Source: Sphagnum compactum (lineage: Eukaryota; Bryophyta; Sphagnopsida; Sphagnales). From it: a DNA stretch of 64,000 nt. The stretch covers positions 10,540,001 to 10,604,000 of the forward strand of contig OZ234497.1 in assembly GCA_965153455.1 (NCBI GenBank), read 5' to 3'. Position 1 is the stretch's first letter, and every line of letters begins with the position of its first letter. Below the pieces are notes generated by a model. That model searched no databases. It worked only from the letters and a program-made list of their open reading frames with translations, and had not been told where the DNA came from. Shown here piece after piece: positions 1-10,967 of the stretch. Both the position numbers and the translations under genes were made by a program.

Positions 1-2428
1 TGCAAGAGCTGGAATAGGCTCTCCCTCCCTCTGGACTGCCTTCCTCCGTGTGTCCACACTCTCCATCATCTGTAGATATACATACAAGGATTATGGAACT
101 CATTATGACATCAATTTGCAAAGGAACTGCTGTTCCCATCAACTTAAGTGTTATGGATGACTCGCAGACTGAAAAGTAGTTATCAGACTTAGTCAGATAA
201 TGGCACAGTCTGAACCCAGCAGTCCCTAGTGGGAAGTTGTGCCTTTTCTAATCAAGCAATTTAGGGTCACTTTGATTGTGCACCTCTACATGTATGAATT
301 CCCAATCTCATCTACCTCCGTATTGCATAATTACATCAAGTCACTGCTGTGACCAAGATTGTGTGTGATTCATATAAGCCATTGAGAGCACACTTCATTG
401 TAGGACCTCACACTTTTAAGGACCCTTGAAAGTTCTGCTCCAATGTGTACTTCTCTGATTACTGGCTGAGCACACTTATAGTGAGCAGAAGCAACTCCGG
501 AGAGCTGTTAACTCATCACAAAATGTCATTGTGAGGTGTTATACTCCAGAACTTCTTAAGTGTGGTTTGCTAGAAAATTGTGCATCAACTTGCTTAATGA
601 CAAACTTCTGTGGTTCAAAAACACAGTTCTGCAGTGCAACATATGGCAACATCAAAACCTGATGTACCTGAGCAAATACAGTTGTGATAGATGAACGGAC
701 ATAGACTTCAATTCGGCCACTTGCAAGATTGACTTCAGGTTTTCGTCTATGCCGATAGTCCTGTGAGATATCCTGCTGTAAAACCTCAGTTGCTAACAGA
801 GATACTGACAGCAACCCCTCCATAGCTCCATTAGCTCCTTCTGGAAAAGAGTCATGGTAAGCCAACAGCCTCTTCTCTGCCCAGGACTGCATGGCACCTA
901 GGATTGCAGTCATGAGTTGTAAATTCTCAGGTTGCACTTCTCGTTTTGCATCTTTCTGAATGTCAGTCATTTGACTCTCTGCTGCTCTCAGAAGGTCAGT
1001 TTCTTTTTGGCCTGTTACCACAAACTGCCGGAATAGGATCCACATAAAGCATAACGTATGTGTAAATTGATTGATGCCCAACACGACCCAGGTCTTCTTG
1101 ATCAATTCCATCACTTCATCAATTTCATCAATCACAGAACATTCATCGAGGGTGTCGAAGAGAGCACCAATAATAGCCAGATACAAATGCACATTCAAAG
1201 GGTAGCCATCAATCCAATGGAGAACATCCCCTGCCTCACTTTTGGAAGGCCTTGTAGCCTGGCCCATAGCTGCACTGCGTAGGGCTTGCATGCTCTCGGT
1301 ATTCTTCCCTGTATCTGAAGACTTGTCATACATCTCTTTCAAGTTTTGTCGAAGTCTTAGAGCATCAACTCCCCCAGAATCACCACGAACCAATGGGTGA
1401 GCAAGAAGACCTGCCTCCAGTAGCCTAAGCTGCCGCTTTAACCAGTGTTGATGCTCATTCAGGTCTTTGAATGCTGAGGCTGGAATGTTTTGTAACAGCT
1501 CTAGTGCGACCAACATTTGCTCCATGCACTTAGTGGCCTGGCAAAACAATCATCTCAAATCCATGCACATTGTTAGCAGAGGACAAACAATCAAGAAGTG
1601 CAAGTAATATGAAGAAAGGAGCCCATTTTCTTTCTTCTCAAGAAAGAAGAGACATATCAAGAGGGTCTGGGGGGTCAGCTGCTTGCACCTGTCCTGCAAC
1701 AGCACGAGAGAGGGCCCGTCGTGTCCGCATATCACTTTGATCAGATATCAGCATCTGATCCCGTATGATTTCTGCAGTTGAGCGGGGCTTTCGACCTCTA
1801 GATGATGATGACGAGCCACCACTCGATCTAAGACCTAGTGCCTTCTTCAAATGGCTTGCAGCAGCAGATGTGAGAGATTTTTCTCCCCCCTTGGTTCGCA
1901 CTGACACACTCCTTGCACTAAGTGCCATACTCCCAGATGCAGCTACAAGTATCTCATATGCCGATTCCCGTAGATCATCCTCTGCAGTAATTCAGATTGC
2001 AATCAAGTTAGTCTTGTTTGCATCTAATTGGCAGATCCATACTGGGCGACAAATTTGAACTCCACACTACCTGAGAGGTCCACTCGAAGAGCTGGCAACG
2101 GTGTCCCCAGGATGTTGATATCATCAGGACCAGCTGAAAAGGCTCGACAATTTCCGTTTCCCTCTGCTGCTGGGATAGATGATGGCACCATCTTCTCAGC
2201 TCCCTCTCTGGACCACAGGGTAGATAGACCGATAGATTTTACTTGTGTTCGGAGGGACTGACTTTCAACGCAAAATGCACGGCTTTGTCTTCTTTACCTC
2301 AAACCCTTTGCTGCAGTGATAACTGCTCCAAGATCTGATCTTCTATCTGATGTGGAATGCCCTCGCGGTTCATCGACGCCCCCCGCAAGAATTGGAAAAT
2401 GGACAAAAAAGGATTCTGCGAGCAGCAT
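1..2428 (-). CDS. MUN/DUF810-domain protein, PATROL1-like (5' part, runs off window)
   Basis: Plant Munc13-related protein; in this family PATROL1 helps deliver the plasma-membrane H+-ATPase by tethering secretory vesicles. Exons on the minus strand, supported by GT-AG sites and matching phase: putative first coding exon 2428-2298, then 2207-2071, 1981-1689, 1537-668, and 69-1 continuing outside. Introns are 90, 89, 151 and 598 bp. Conserved family blocks read across the joins: LPALRVDLSEDDLRESAYEI (2071/1981 join), SLTSAAASHLKKALGL, TGKNTESMQALRSAAM, LHWIDGYPLNVHLYL, ELIKKTWVVLGINQ and SWAEKRLLAYHDSFPEG. Only the N-terminal third to half is present. The first exon and its ATG (2428-2426) are the weakest part: the sequence there is not conserved and an upstream in-frame ATG exists near 2482. 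Function is inferred from family only. Confidence 0.85.
70..667 (-). other. Intron of the MUN-domain gene (598 bp)
   Basis: Donor after CAG at 668 (GTACATCAG) and acceptor CTACAG ending at 70. Both flanking exons are phase 0 and the joined protein (FAQ followed by MMESVDTRRKA) follows the family pattern. No repeat or RNA gene seen inside. Confidence 0.75.
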
Positions 2429-3477
2429 CTGACTTGCATTTACACTAGTCCTCCTCCTCCTCCTCAACGACAACAATGCCACAACAGCCTACAACAATTA
2501 TGGCAGGTTACTCTAATTCTGAAGGTCCGGAGAGCTGATGTAGCTTGTTGCTTCTTCAGCGAGAATAATAAATTCCATAGACAGCGAGAGAAACAACTCC
2601 TTAGATTCAACGAGATCTGCAAGAAGCCTGAAGGGAAAAACTGAAATGCTGTGGAGGTTCGTTTGCCAAATATAACGAAGGACATGCGCGGTTTACAATA
2701 TACAACGCAAGAGCATACCAGTGTGGGGAGGAGCAAAAGACTGCCACCAACTTGGCAACAGCACCGAATACTCCCAGACCAAACTCCTCTGCTGGAAGCA
2801 CTGAACAGGTAAAAGAATTAATGCGACAACGGAACTTCGTCTGCTTGCTCGCAGAAAAGATTCTGCAAGCGTGTGTCCTTCAGAGCTTCAAAAGCTGCTA
2901 ACGCCTTCAGCACACAATGTAAAAAAACACGAAAAAAATAGAGAAATCGCAGAAAAAGTCGCCACAGATTCGGCTGCAAATTCGGAAACACAGCACAGCG
3001 ACCCAGAAGAAATATCTATCCGCTCACAAGTGGGAAAAAAAGGGCAGCGAATGTGAGGGATGCCTGCCCCGCACAGGAGATAGCCGCAGAATTAGGAAGG
3101 AACACAACACCACAGAGTCTAGATACTATACGACGGAGGCGGGGGGGCGGGAACTGAGAGAGAACACGCGCAAAACAGAATAGAATCTGACAAAAAAGGG
3201 ATCAGAAGAGAGATCGAGAAATTTTCCGAAAGCTCGGAACGCGTATGGAGGCACAAGCTCTGCACACTCGCGAGCGAAAGCGCGTGAAGTGTAGTGCGCG
3301 ACAACAGCAGCAGACGACGACGACATCGCCACAGCAACGCAACAACAACGCGCTCGGCAGATCCCAGGTGTCATCTCTCGACTATTTTTTCCCCCCAAGT
3401 TTTCTCTCGCTCTGTCAAGCTCTCGGTCAGGACCTCGATCAGGACCTAGATCAGGACCTCGGAGTGTGTACCTCCTC
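2429..3477 (-). other. Putative 5' leader and upstream region of the MUN-domain gene
   Basis: No convincing coding sequence. The region is purine/pyrimidine-skewed and contains short CTC and CAA/CAG-rich runs, typical of plant 5' leaders. It may contain a leader intron; the transcription start is not visible. Confidence 0.4.
3427..3462. repeat. Three tandem 12-bp repeats in the putative promoter
   Basis: Three head-to-tail copies of TCAGGACCTMGR at 3427-3438, 3439-3450 and 3451-3462, differing at two positions. They lie just beside the TATA-like palindrome, where the minus-strand transcript would be expected to begin. Confidence 0.8.
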
Positions 3478-3491
3478 CGTATATATACGGT
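3478..3491 (-). promoter_or_regulatory. Palindromic TATA-like site (CCGTATATATACGG)
   Basis: A perfect 14-bp palindrome with a TATATA core, upstream of the minus-strand gene and its long leader. Position fits a core promoter; being symmetric it could serve either strand. No expression evidence is available. Confidence 0.45.
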
Positions 3492-3499
3492 AGGTACCT

Positions 3500-5630
3500 A
3501 ATTCTTTCTACCAAGGAATTGGCCTCTCAAATGATGCCACATCACCATGGACAAACTCATAAAACCATGGCGTGGAATTTCCAGCCTTCAGTCTTCATTC
3601 ATTTATTCATGTCATGTGACGTCACATAGGAAAATTGAATGAAATCCAAAGATCCATTCACACTACGTGGCCTTTCAATTTGAGGGGTCATACGTATATA
3701 TATTACACTACCTAGCTATGACGTGTATGTCCAGTAGGGTGTGTATATATAGGGACTTCGTGGGACTGTCTTTTTTTATAAAAATGGCATGTGGATTGAC
3801 CAATTATGTGGCGCCCAATTTAGGCTCCCAAATGGTGGATAGGCGCAACGTCCATGTGCAATGATTGGGCCAATAATAATATCTCAGCCATTAGTGCATC
3901 AAATCCAAGGGCCCTAATTGCATCCCGAGTCCCCAGAAAACCCCCAAAAAAACAAAAAGGCAGAGGGAGGGAGGGTTTTCACCATTGTTGGGCCAGTAAT
4001 TGAAAAACTTACCCGGTTATCAGTAAGGTTATTAACCGCTCACATGTGCCCAAATGCCTTGTCAGGTCTGCTGTTGTGCTTCCCTAAAAAAAACCCTAAA
4101 CAGTAGTATATGTATTTTGAGGCTTTGTGTTGGACATTCTTTGCATAAATTTAACCTATTAATTCGTATCCTTATTCTTGAAAACTAATTCTCTCCCTAA
4201 GCAATATACAAGGCAATTCTCAAGGTGGGTATCTGAGAACCAACCCTTATTCCTAACAATGGGTAATGATAAAATGAATAATCAGTATAATTTGTAATGG
4301 GGCATATCACTTTGGATAGGAAATTGATAACAAGTAGTTTTGGGGGAAAAAAACCTTTGCTTAAATGATCATGATACATTTTGGTTTTGAACACCCAAAA
4401 AAACAGGGGAATTATTTTGAACAATTAATGCATTTGAAATATTCAAAGTGCAATGAATTAGATAGAAGAAATTATATGCTAACAGTTGTGAATTGCTCTT
4501 CATCAATCACAATCATTTTGGGAGGACTCAAGGCATTAGGACCCTATATATGACCATAATGCTTATTTGGTTTAGCATTCAAGTGTTGGAAAACTTGTTT
4601 TGTTTTTAAAATCAAGTTTGTTAGTAAAATTAATAATACATGTAAATTTCAGCTCAATATTATGATAAAATAAAAATATTGAATATTGATGACTGATAAT
4701 TACACTTAATGAGTATGAAAATATCTCATTAAAAAAAGAAGTATTACATGATTTGTTTCATAGGTCTTGGTTGCAAGCACTAGTGACTCCACTTTATCCA
4801 ACAACTTACATGACTGTATACATTGAAGCTTTAGCTTAAATATAATACCCTAAATAATACCCTAAGTATTTAGCTCCATGGGTAATAGGGTAATTTTGGA
4901 TGCAATTTTCAAAATAGTGAATATCATAGGTTCCTATTTATGTCCAACATTATAACCAATGTTTAATTTTTAAATTTTTGTGATTTAGCCAAAGTGGCAG
5001 TCATCAAAGAAGATCTAGCCAATTTTGGCTATGTCCAAATATGAAAGTTGAATTTTAAAAATATCCTCTTATATTTTGACTACCTGCTGGAACCTGTTGT
5101 AATATCTGGCGATTTTACCTTTTTTTTTTCCCTGAAATCTGGTGAATTAGGGCTCTGTGTGTGTGTGTGTGTGAGTTTCCACATTAAAATTTTCTCTATT
5201 TTTACATAAATTGGAAATTTTTAATTCTCTGGATAATATTATACACAAGACATAGTATATACTAAGTAGTGATTGGCAAGATGGATAGTCTTCAAGGTCT
5301 TTCAAAATAAGTGAGGCAATCCAAGATAGTCTGCTAGATTGATGGATTGATTGCCCAATTATGTTTATCTTCTTCGCATGACCTTTTGCTGAAGGAAGTT
5401 ATTATATAAGGGAGTCCCCAAAGTCCCCAAACCCCCTCTAATTTCTTGTTGTTTTTCCCCAAAAGTCAAAGGCATGGGAGGCCGCCCTATTCACGCTCCC
5501 TGGTGGAATAATTTCAAGGGCAAATTCGCCAAGGGACCCTGCGGATACTGCAACTGGCCAATATATTCTCCAGTGTTCCCATGTGTTCCCGTGAGTTCTC
5601 ATCTGTCATCGATTATGAAACAGAGCTTAC
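3500..5630. other. Intergenic AT-rich DNA, no gene recognised
   Basis: Short open frames only, none with a recognisable domain. Contains A/T runs and a short GT microsatellite near 5156-5173. An open frame at 5474-5716 runs into the repeat array that follows and is not supported as a gene. Confidence 0.6.
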
Positions 5631-5635
5631 ATTCA

Positions 5636-5897
5636 GTAATGCCCTGGATCAGGCATTACCAGAAGCAGGTTTGCACTGGGTGGGTTTCCGCCTCATGCAA
5701 GCCCTTTTTCTGGTAATGCCCTGAATCAGGCATTACCAGAAGCAGGCTCACACTTGGGTGGGTTCCCGCCTCATGTTAAGCCTTTCTTCTGTTAATGCCC
5801 TCAACCTTGGTAATGCCCTGGATCAGACATTACCAGAAGCAGGCTTGCACTACTTTCTGGCCTCATGCTGGCCCTTGTTCTGGTAATGCCCTCGACA
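5636..5897. repeat. Tandem repeat, about 77-bp unit with internal hairpin
   Basis: About three to four imperfect copies (starts near 5636, 5713, 5809 and 5882) of a unit containing GGTAATGCCCTGRATCAG, then GCATTACCAGAAGCAGG and a CCGCCTCATG block. Each unit holds an inverted repeat; at 5711-5740 the arms CTGGTAATGCC and GGCATTACCAG are perfect around an 8-base loop. Confidence 0.75.
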
Positions 5898-7727
5898 AGG
5901 AAAGGAGTTGATGAGTGACAACGGACACTTTCTCAAATCAAAAGGGACTCTGGAAAAGGGCCACAGGAAAACAGTCTGCAGACACCTCGTGATACAAAGT
6001 GCCCAACAAAAGACCTTGTCAGCTTCATGGTTGCAAAGATCCAGAGATGTAATGGCACATGCCAATGGGTGGGCTGCTCATGAGGAGTCAGTGTCAGCAA
6101 GAATGTTCAGTGAGTACCTAGTATTGGCCTTGCAGAATTCAGAACGAGCCCTTTTTAAAAAAGTGGCGAGATCAAAACATAAAAAATAGGGAAAATGGAG
6201 TGAATTTTTTTTGGAGATTTTCAATCGCCAAATTCAGAAGAAAGAATCGCCATATTCTCGTATTTGTCTCCAATTAGGTAGCTCAACACGTAGAAGGATG
6301 ATCAATTTAAAAAAAAAGCTTCCATATCTTGTTTACAACCAAATTTGGCTATATCTTCTTGTGGATGATTACCACTTTGGCTATATTACAAAATTTGAAG
6401 AAAAAAAAAACACTGCTTAGAACATGCAAGAATGTTGGGACCAAACAAACTTTAGTAAAAACCTGACCTATTTTTGTAAGTACCTTACAATTCATAACCT
6501 TCATCATAGGCTGAGAGGGCTTTTGCATTCTAGCACCTACACTGATATCATAGTAGAAACCAGTGTCGTGCGGTTCTTCCTTTTAAAGAGAACCTCCAGT
6601 CCAAATCCTCACACTTCATATATAATTTTAAAGGTTCCTCAGGTGAGGGTTTGAGCCCGATTCTCCCAATTTTTAGACCCTTGGGTCTTGGTTCTAGCAC
6701 ATTTTTTTCAAATTTAAGAATATCTCGGCCTGGTTCAGAAAACACACAGTACAGACTCTCAATGCTATTGAGTGTGTATAAGTGGGCCAGCATGAACCAG
6801 CGCACCAATTGAGAATTTTGTCCACAGGATGGGGAGAGATTTTTCATCTAATGGTTGAATGTGCGTTGACCTCTGTTCCCCTTTTTGTTGCTGATCTTTT
6901 CTTTGGTTGTTTATTTTGGCGACTTTGAGATCACCCGCCCAGCTACATACTACCTGCCTTCTTGGCCCTACCTACCAACTAAGAACCAACTACCCCCTGC
7001 CACCTACCTACTAGATTCACACCCCCTTTTCCCACCTAAACGTGGCTTGAGTGACCCAGCACCCACCAGTGCACCATCCAAAAAATCCCGTTCTCGGATT
7101 CCATGGACCAGGTGAAACCCAGCATCCCAACTGCCCCCCTAGGTCAGTCTAAATTATTGCCTACTTGGTCTTTACTTTTTTTTCCTTCTTTCCCCCACCG
7201 CCCCCTGACCCCAATTAACAATTTTTTTTCCTGACCCTTTTTTTTTCCTCACCCCCACTGACCCCGACAGTCAGAACCCCTACGTACCCCCTCGCTTCTA
7301 CCTATCCCTCTGTCCTACCTATCCATTGACTTCCCCCACCCTACCAATCAAGCCTCCACCAGGTCTTTTCGTGCCCACCTCCAACGCCATCGCCAATGCT
7401 TGAGTTAGAAGCACCCGAATGAGGTGAGAGTTTTAGAGTTTTCCTTCAGGGCTTAAGGTTTAGGTTAACTAGCGTTTGATGTTTCAGGGTTTTGTGAGAG
7501 GGTTCTCGACCAAGGTGACGAAGGAGTTTCACAACGCAAGAGGGAGCTTGATAGCATTAAGAGGTAGTTGTAGAGCATGAAGATGAAGCTTGGGGACGTG
7601 GTCGATGTCAAAGGGGGCAAAACCAACACTAGAAGAAGCGGTAAGCCCCCTTTTCTTCTTTTCTTCTTATGTTTTTGAAATCTCGTCTTTTTTCTTTTTT
7701 TTTTATAAAATTTTTGTTGTTGGTTTA
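5898..7727. other. Intergenic DNA, no gene recognised; C/T-rich tract 6930-7380
   Basis: No domain-bearing frame found. The part from about 6930 to 7380 is strongly C- and T-rich, with repeated CCTACC, CCCCAC and TTTTTTTT runs. Small open frames here arise from low complexity. Confidence 0.55.
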
Positions 7728-8262
7728 AGTGATGACAATGAACTCCGGTTCATCCTTGTCCTCATGGTCTGCCTTCTTGCATTGTTGTTCTAAATAACAA
7801 CGATGAGCTCCAGCTTGGCATCATTCTCGTGGTCTACCCTCTAATGTTGTTGCTTTTAGCGACGACAACGAACTCTGACTTGTCGTAGTCCTCATGGTAT
7901 GCCCTGTAATGCTGCTACTTTAACTAACGACAACAGGCTCCAGCTCATTGTCATCATCGTGGTCTACCTTTTAACGTTGTTGTTTTAAATGATGATGACG
8001 AGCTCCAGCTCGTCGCTCCAACTCGTCATCGTCCTTGTGGTTTGCCTTCTTGCGCTATTGTTTTAAATGATGACGACAAGCTCCGACTCATTGTCACCTT
8101 CGTGGTTTACCTTTTGGCATTTTTTTGTGGTCTACATTTTTATGTTGTTGCTATGTGGTCTGCCCTCTTGCATTGTTGCCTTAAGTGATGATAATGAGCT
8201 CTAGTTCATTGTCGTCTTCGTGGTCTACCCTCTTGCACTGATGCTCTGAATGATGACAATGC
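7728..8262. repeat. Degenerate tandem repeat array, unit about 64-78 bp
   Basis: Seven or eight diverged head-to-tail copies. The core is GATGACRAYGARCTCC, then CTCATTGTC-like and TCGTGGTCTACC blocks, then a CTTGCATTGTTG-like block and TTTAAA. Copies start near 7729, 7795, 7859, 7923, 7989 and 8067, with two more partial copies to 8262. Confidence 0.75.
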
Positions 8263-8377
8263 TCTAAATGAAGGCTAGTGTTGCTCTGATTTTTATGTTG
8301 TTTATGTTTTTGTTAAATGGAAACTTGAAAGAAAATGAAAAATGGTGTAGCAAATTAACAAGCTTCAATTGAATTTG

Positions 8378-8697
8378 TAGATGGCATGGGAGGTGTCATG
8401 AATGAAGGAGATTTGGAGGCATGGGTGATGGGACAACAAGCACAAGCGGGTGTTGGAGATGTGGTTGCATTGGGTCCAAATGAGATTGTTGAAGATGTTA
8501 AATGTGAGTGTTGACATTGGGGAAACATTTACAACAAATGTTGATAAAATTGTGGTGGATTTTGAAAAAACTATTTCAATGATAGAATAACAAGAAAATG
8601 TAATTCATACTCCAGTGCTACAGCAAGAGAATGTAAATGATTTTGTTGAACCTCACACCCATATTGATGGAATAGACATATTGAATTTCACTTATTA
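8378..8697 (+). pseudogene. Unrecognised decayed coding fragment
   Basis: Two stretches stay open across about 300 bases with acidic, gene-like composition. The first begins MGGVMNEGDLEAW. The second runs GETFTTNVDKIVVDFEKTIS and, after one TAA at about 8588, QENVIHTPVLQQENVNDFVE. No family is recognised. It lies upstream of the zinc-finger-like fragment at 9180-9320 and may be part of the same dead transposon or gene. Confidence 0.25.
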
Positions 8698-8707
8698 AAA
8701 TTTATTG

Positions 8708-8744
8708 CCCCACCCATCCTTTCAAGTGGAGTGGATGGGTGGGG
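8708..8744. repeat. Fold-back sequence 1 with T-run
   Basis: Perfect 12-bp arms CCCCACCCATCC (8708-8719) and GGATGGGTGGGG (8733-8744) around a 13-base loop, followed at once by a T-run. A related structure lies 92 bp downstream. Confidence 0.8.
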
Positions 8745-8799
8745 TTTTTTTGTCAAATTTGTGATTACAATACCCTCATTAATTGTGGTTTAAATCTTT

Positions 8800-8838
8800 G
8801 CCCCACCTTCCTTCTCCATGTGAAAAGGTGGGTGGGGC
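8800..8838. repeat. Fold-back sequence 2 with T-run
   Basis: Arms GCCCCACC (8800-8807) and GGTGGGGC (8831-8838), followed by T-rich sequence. Same layout and similar arm sequence as the fold-back at 8708-8744, so the two look like copies of one short element. Confidence 0.7.
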
Positions 8839-8927
8839 GTTTTTTTTGTTCAAATCTCAAGGTTTTGTAAGTCGTATTGTTTTTTCTAGGGTTAGTTTCA
8901 TTTTGTGCAATTGTGAACATTAGGTTC

Positions 8928-9105
8928 TTGCAATACTCTCATCTTATATCAAAGGTCTTTGATTTCCATGCAATACCTTCATCTTGTGTTTCTAATCTTT
9001 TATTTCTTTGTGCAAAACCCTTATTTGATGTTTATCTTTAATTTTTTATGCAATACCCTCATCCTTTACTTTTACATTTTATTTTTTTGTGCAATACCCG
9101 CATCG
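8928..9105. repeat. Degenerate tandem repeat, unit about 40-44 bp
   Basis: Five copies of a GCAATACCCTCATC-like core at about 8928, 8968, 9012, 9050 and 9092, separated by T-rich spacers. The same phrase also appears singly near 8768. Confidence 0.65.
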
Positions 9106-9179
9106 TGTATTGGCTAACTTCACCCATCACGTTAATTCCCACATTAGGTTTTTTGTTTTTGTTATTTTGGTTTTAGATG

Positions 9180-9320
9180 TGGTTGTCCCTCCCCCAATTA
9201 CCTTACAAGGTGTACATTGGACAAAAGATGGTGCAAAGTTTACTTGTAAGGTTCATGGGTGTAATGTGACCGACATCACCAAGTATAACTTGGTATGACA
9301 TTTGCAAATGTGCAACAATG
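9180..9320 (+). pseudogene. Zinc-finger-like transposase fragment (decayed)
   Basis: The frame reads WTKDGAKFTCKVHGCNVTDI then TKYNLV, a stop, and HLQMC. The spaced Cys, Cys, His and Cys residues with a KYNLxxHL tail resemble BED/C2H2-like fingers at the N-terminus of some plant DNA transposases. Downstream frames to about 9530 are full of stops. Assignment is by pattern only. Confidence 0.3.
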
Positions 9321-9529
9321 TGATATGGAGCTTGGCAAGCTTAAACACCCATCTATTTCGAAGGACGACCTGAGGCATCAACATCATGTGGCCATGAATG
9401 TGTGGGTCTTGAACAACCCTTTGGCTTGATTCCATCACAATGAACAGAAGGCAATTGCTACGGTTAAGAGGCACGCAAACCTGGAGTGGGATAGGCTCCA
9501 AGTTGTTTTGCAAAACACATTTGAGGTTC

Positions 9530-10528
9530 TTGAACTCACACTTGTTAAGCTAATTTCTAGCCACATTATTTAGCTTTTTGGCATGATTGATGGGGTGTGG
9601 GGTCCATCCCTTTCAACGTGTAGGCCAAGGTGGAAGGTCATGAGGACCTTGCAGTTGTGATTTGAATGATTCAAGCCGATATGTAGAGGCATGCAAAGGC
9701 GCTTGGATGGAATGCGACTAAAAGTTTGCAACTAATAAGACAATGTGGTAAAAGGAAATTGGCTTTCTTATACAATACCATGAATAAGAAATGATTCATG
9801 GTTGGTAAGTTTTAACAATGCCATACTCAATTTTATTTGAATTTCAAGTTTTAAGTTTCACATGTAATATTTATTATATTGTGTTGTTTGTTTTAAGGTT
9901 CAAGGCACCACTAAGGAGGTGTTTATGGCCGATGTTGTGGAGGTTACATTGGTCAATCGCGGGGTATTCACACGTTGGCACACCCATGATGTAGAGGTTG
10001 CATAAGCATGGTACAAAAGGGCCAATGGAATCCATCCCCCTGTAATAGTTACATAGATAACCCATAGTTTATCCACATTTTGATTAGGAAGTTGTTCTAG
10101 ACTTCAAAATGTTATAATAACAATTTATCTTTGAGGCAACCACACATTTACCATTATGACATGTTCCCCATTTTATGGTGAGTTTGTTTTGGACGTGGGC
10201 CTTTTTGTAACATTTTTGTAACACATGTCACCCATATTTTTTTATTTAAAGGAATTATTTTCTTTTTGCACCATCTTGTGTTAATGGTTAAAAAAACATT
10301 CTCATATATTTTTATATGTATGTTTGATAAAATTATCAAAAAATTTAATTTAATCTTGCATTCACACAAAAAAACCTTTATCTACTCCCAAAAATTAATC
10401 TAAATGGAAAGCAATACCTTCATGAAGGTATTCAATAAACACCTTGGGCTAAATTATTTTGGTCCATGCTATCGGAGGGGTATTGCTCATGCTAAGAATT
10501 ACTATTCAATGCATGTGCAATACCCTTT
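9530..10528. other. Intergenic DNA, no gene recognised
   Basis: Scattered short frames without recognisable domains; may include further remains of the transposon upstream. The part from 10150 to 10400 is AT-rich. Confidence 0.5.
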
Positions 10529-10967
10529 TCAGGGTATCCCATGAATCCCAGGGCACGCACAACATACGTATAACCCATGATGTAATTTGGCCATGCGTGA
10601 AAAACATGTAACTTCTAATGCATCCATAGCAAAAAGGTTTAAAAACATGCCATACTTGGAAGGGAGTAAATTACTTATCAAGTTGACAATTATAGGCCCA
10701 AAAGTATCATGTCCAAGCAACACCAAGTTGTAAGTTATCAAAACTCTCAACCACCATTTCCCTCCCACGTGCCTTGAAAGATTCGATGGTCTCATTTGGG
10801 TTGATGGACATGAACATCATCATGTGGAAACAATCAAGTATTACACATTTCACCTTTGGATCCTTGATTTTTTCCATGGAACGCAAACGCCATGCTTTCA
10901 ACACATGCCATGTGTAAAGAAAAATTAAGATAGGATCTCGATTCCACACAATCTTTCCATGGTACAT
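10529..10967 (-). pseudogene. Possible Mutator-like transposase fragment (decayed)
   Basis: Two overlapping minus-strand frames. The upstream one contains FLYTWHVLKAWRLRSMEKIK and, further on, CFHMMMFMSINP. The C/T-W-H-V-x-x-A-W arrangement recalls the part of MULE-type transposases that follows the second catalytic Asp. A frameshift separates the frames (about 10707-10795). No terminal inverted repeats or target duplication were found. Confidence 0.3.

Noticed and set aside
1058-1282. Plus-strand open frame inside the MUN gene
   Set aside because: It is antisense to a conserved exon and has no independent support.
2262-2297. A 36-bp intron in the MUN gene using an acceptor at 2262
   Set aside because: The phase would fit, but 36 bp is too short for a plant intron. 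The acceptor at 2208 gives a 90-bp intron with the same phase and a better pyrimidine tract.
5474-5716. Small gene starting MGGRPIHAPWWNNF
   Set aside because: No recognisable domain; the frame runs into a tandem repeat array and has no supporting features.
7728-8262. CRISPR-like repeat/spacer array
   Set aside because: Repeats are degenerate and directly adjoining, the genome is a plant's, and there are no cas genes.
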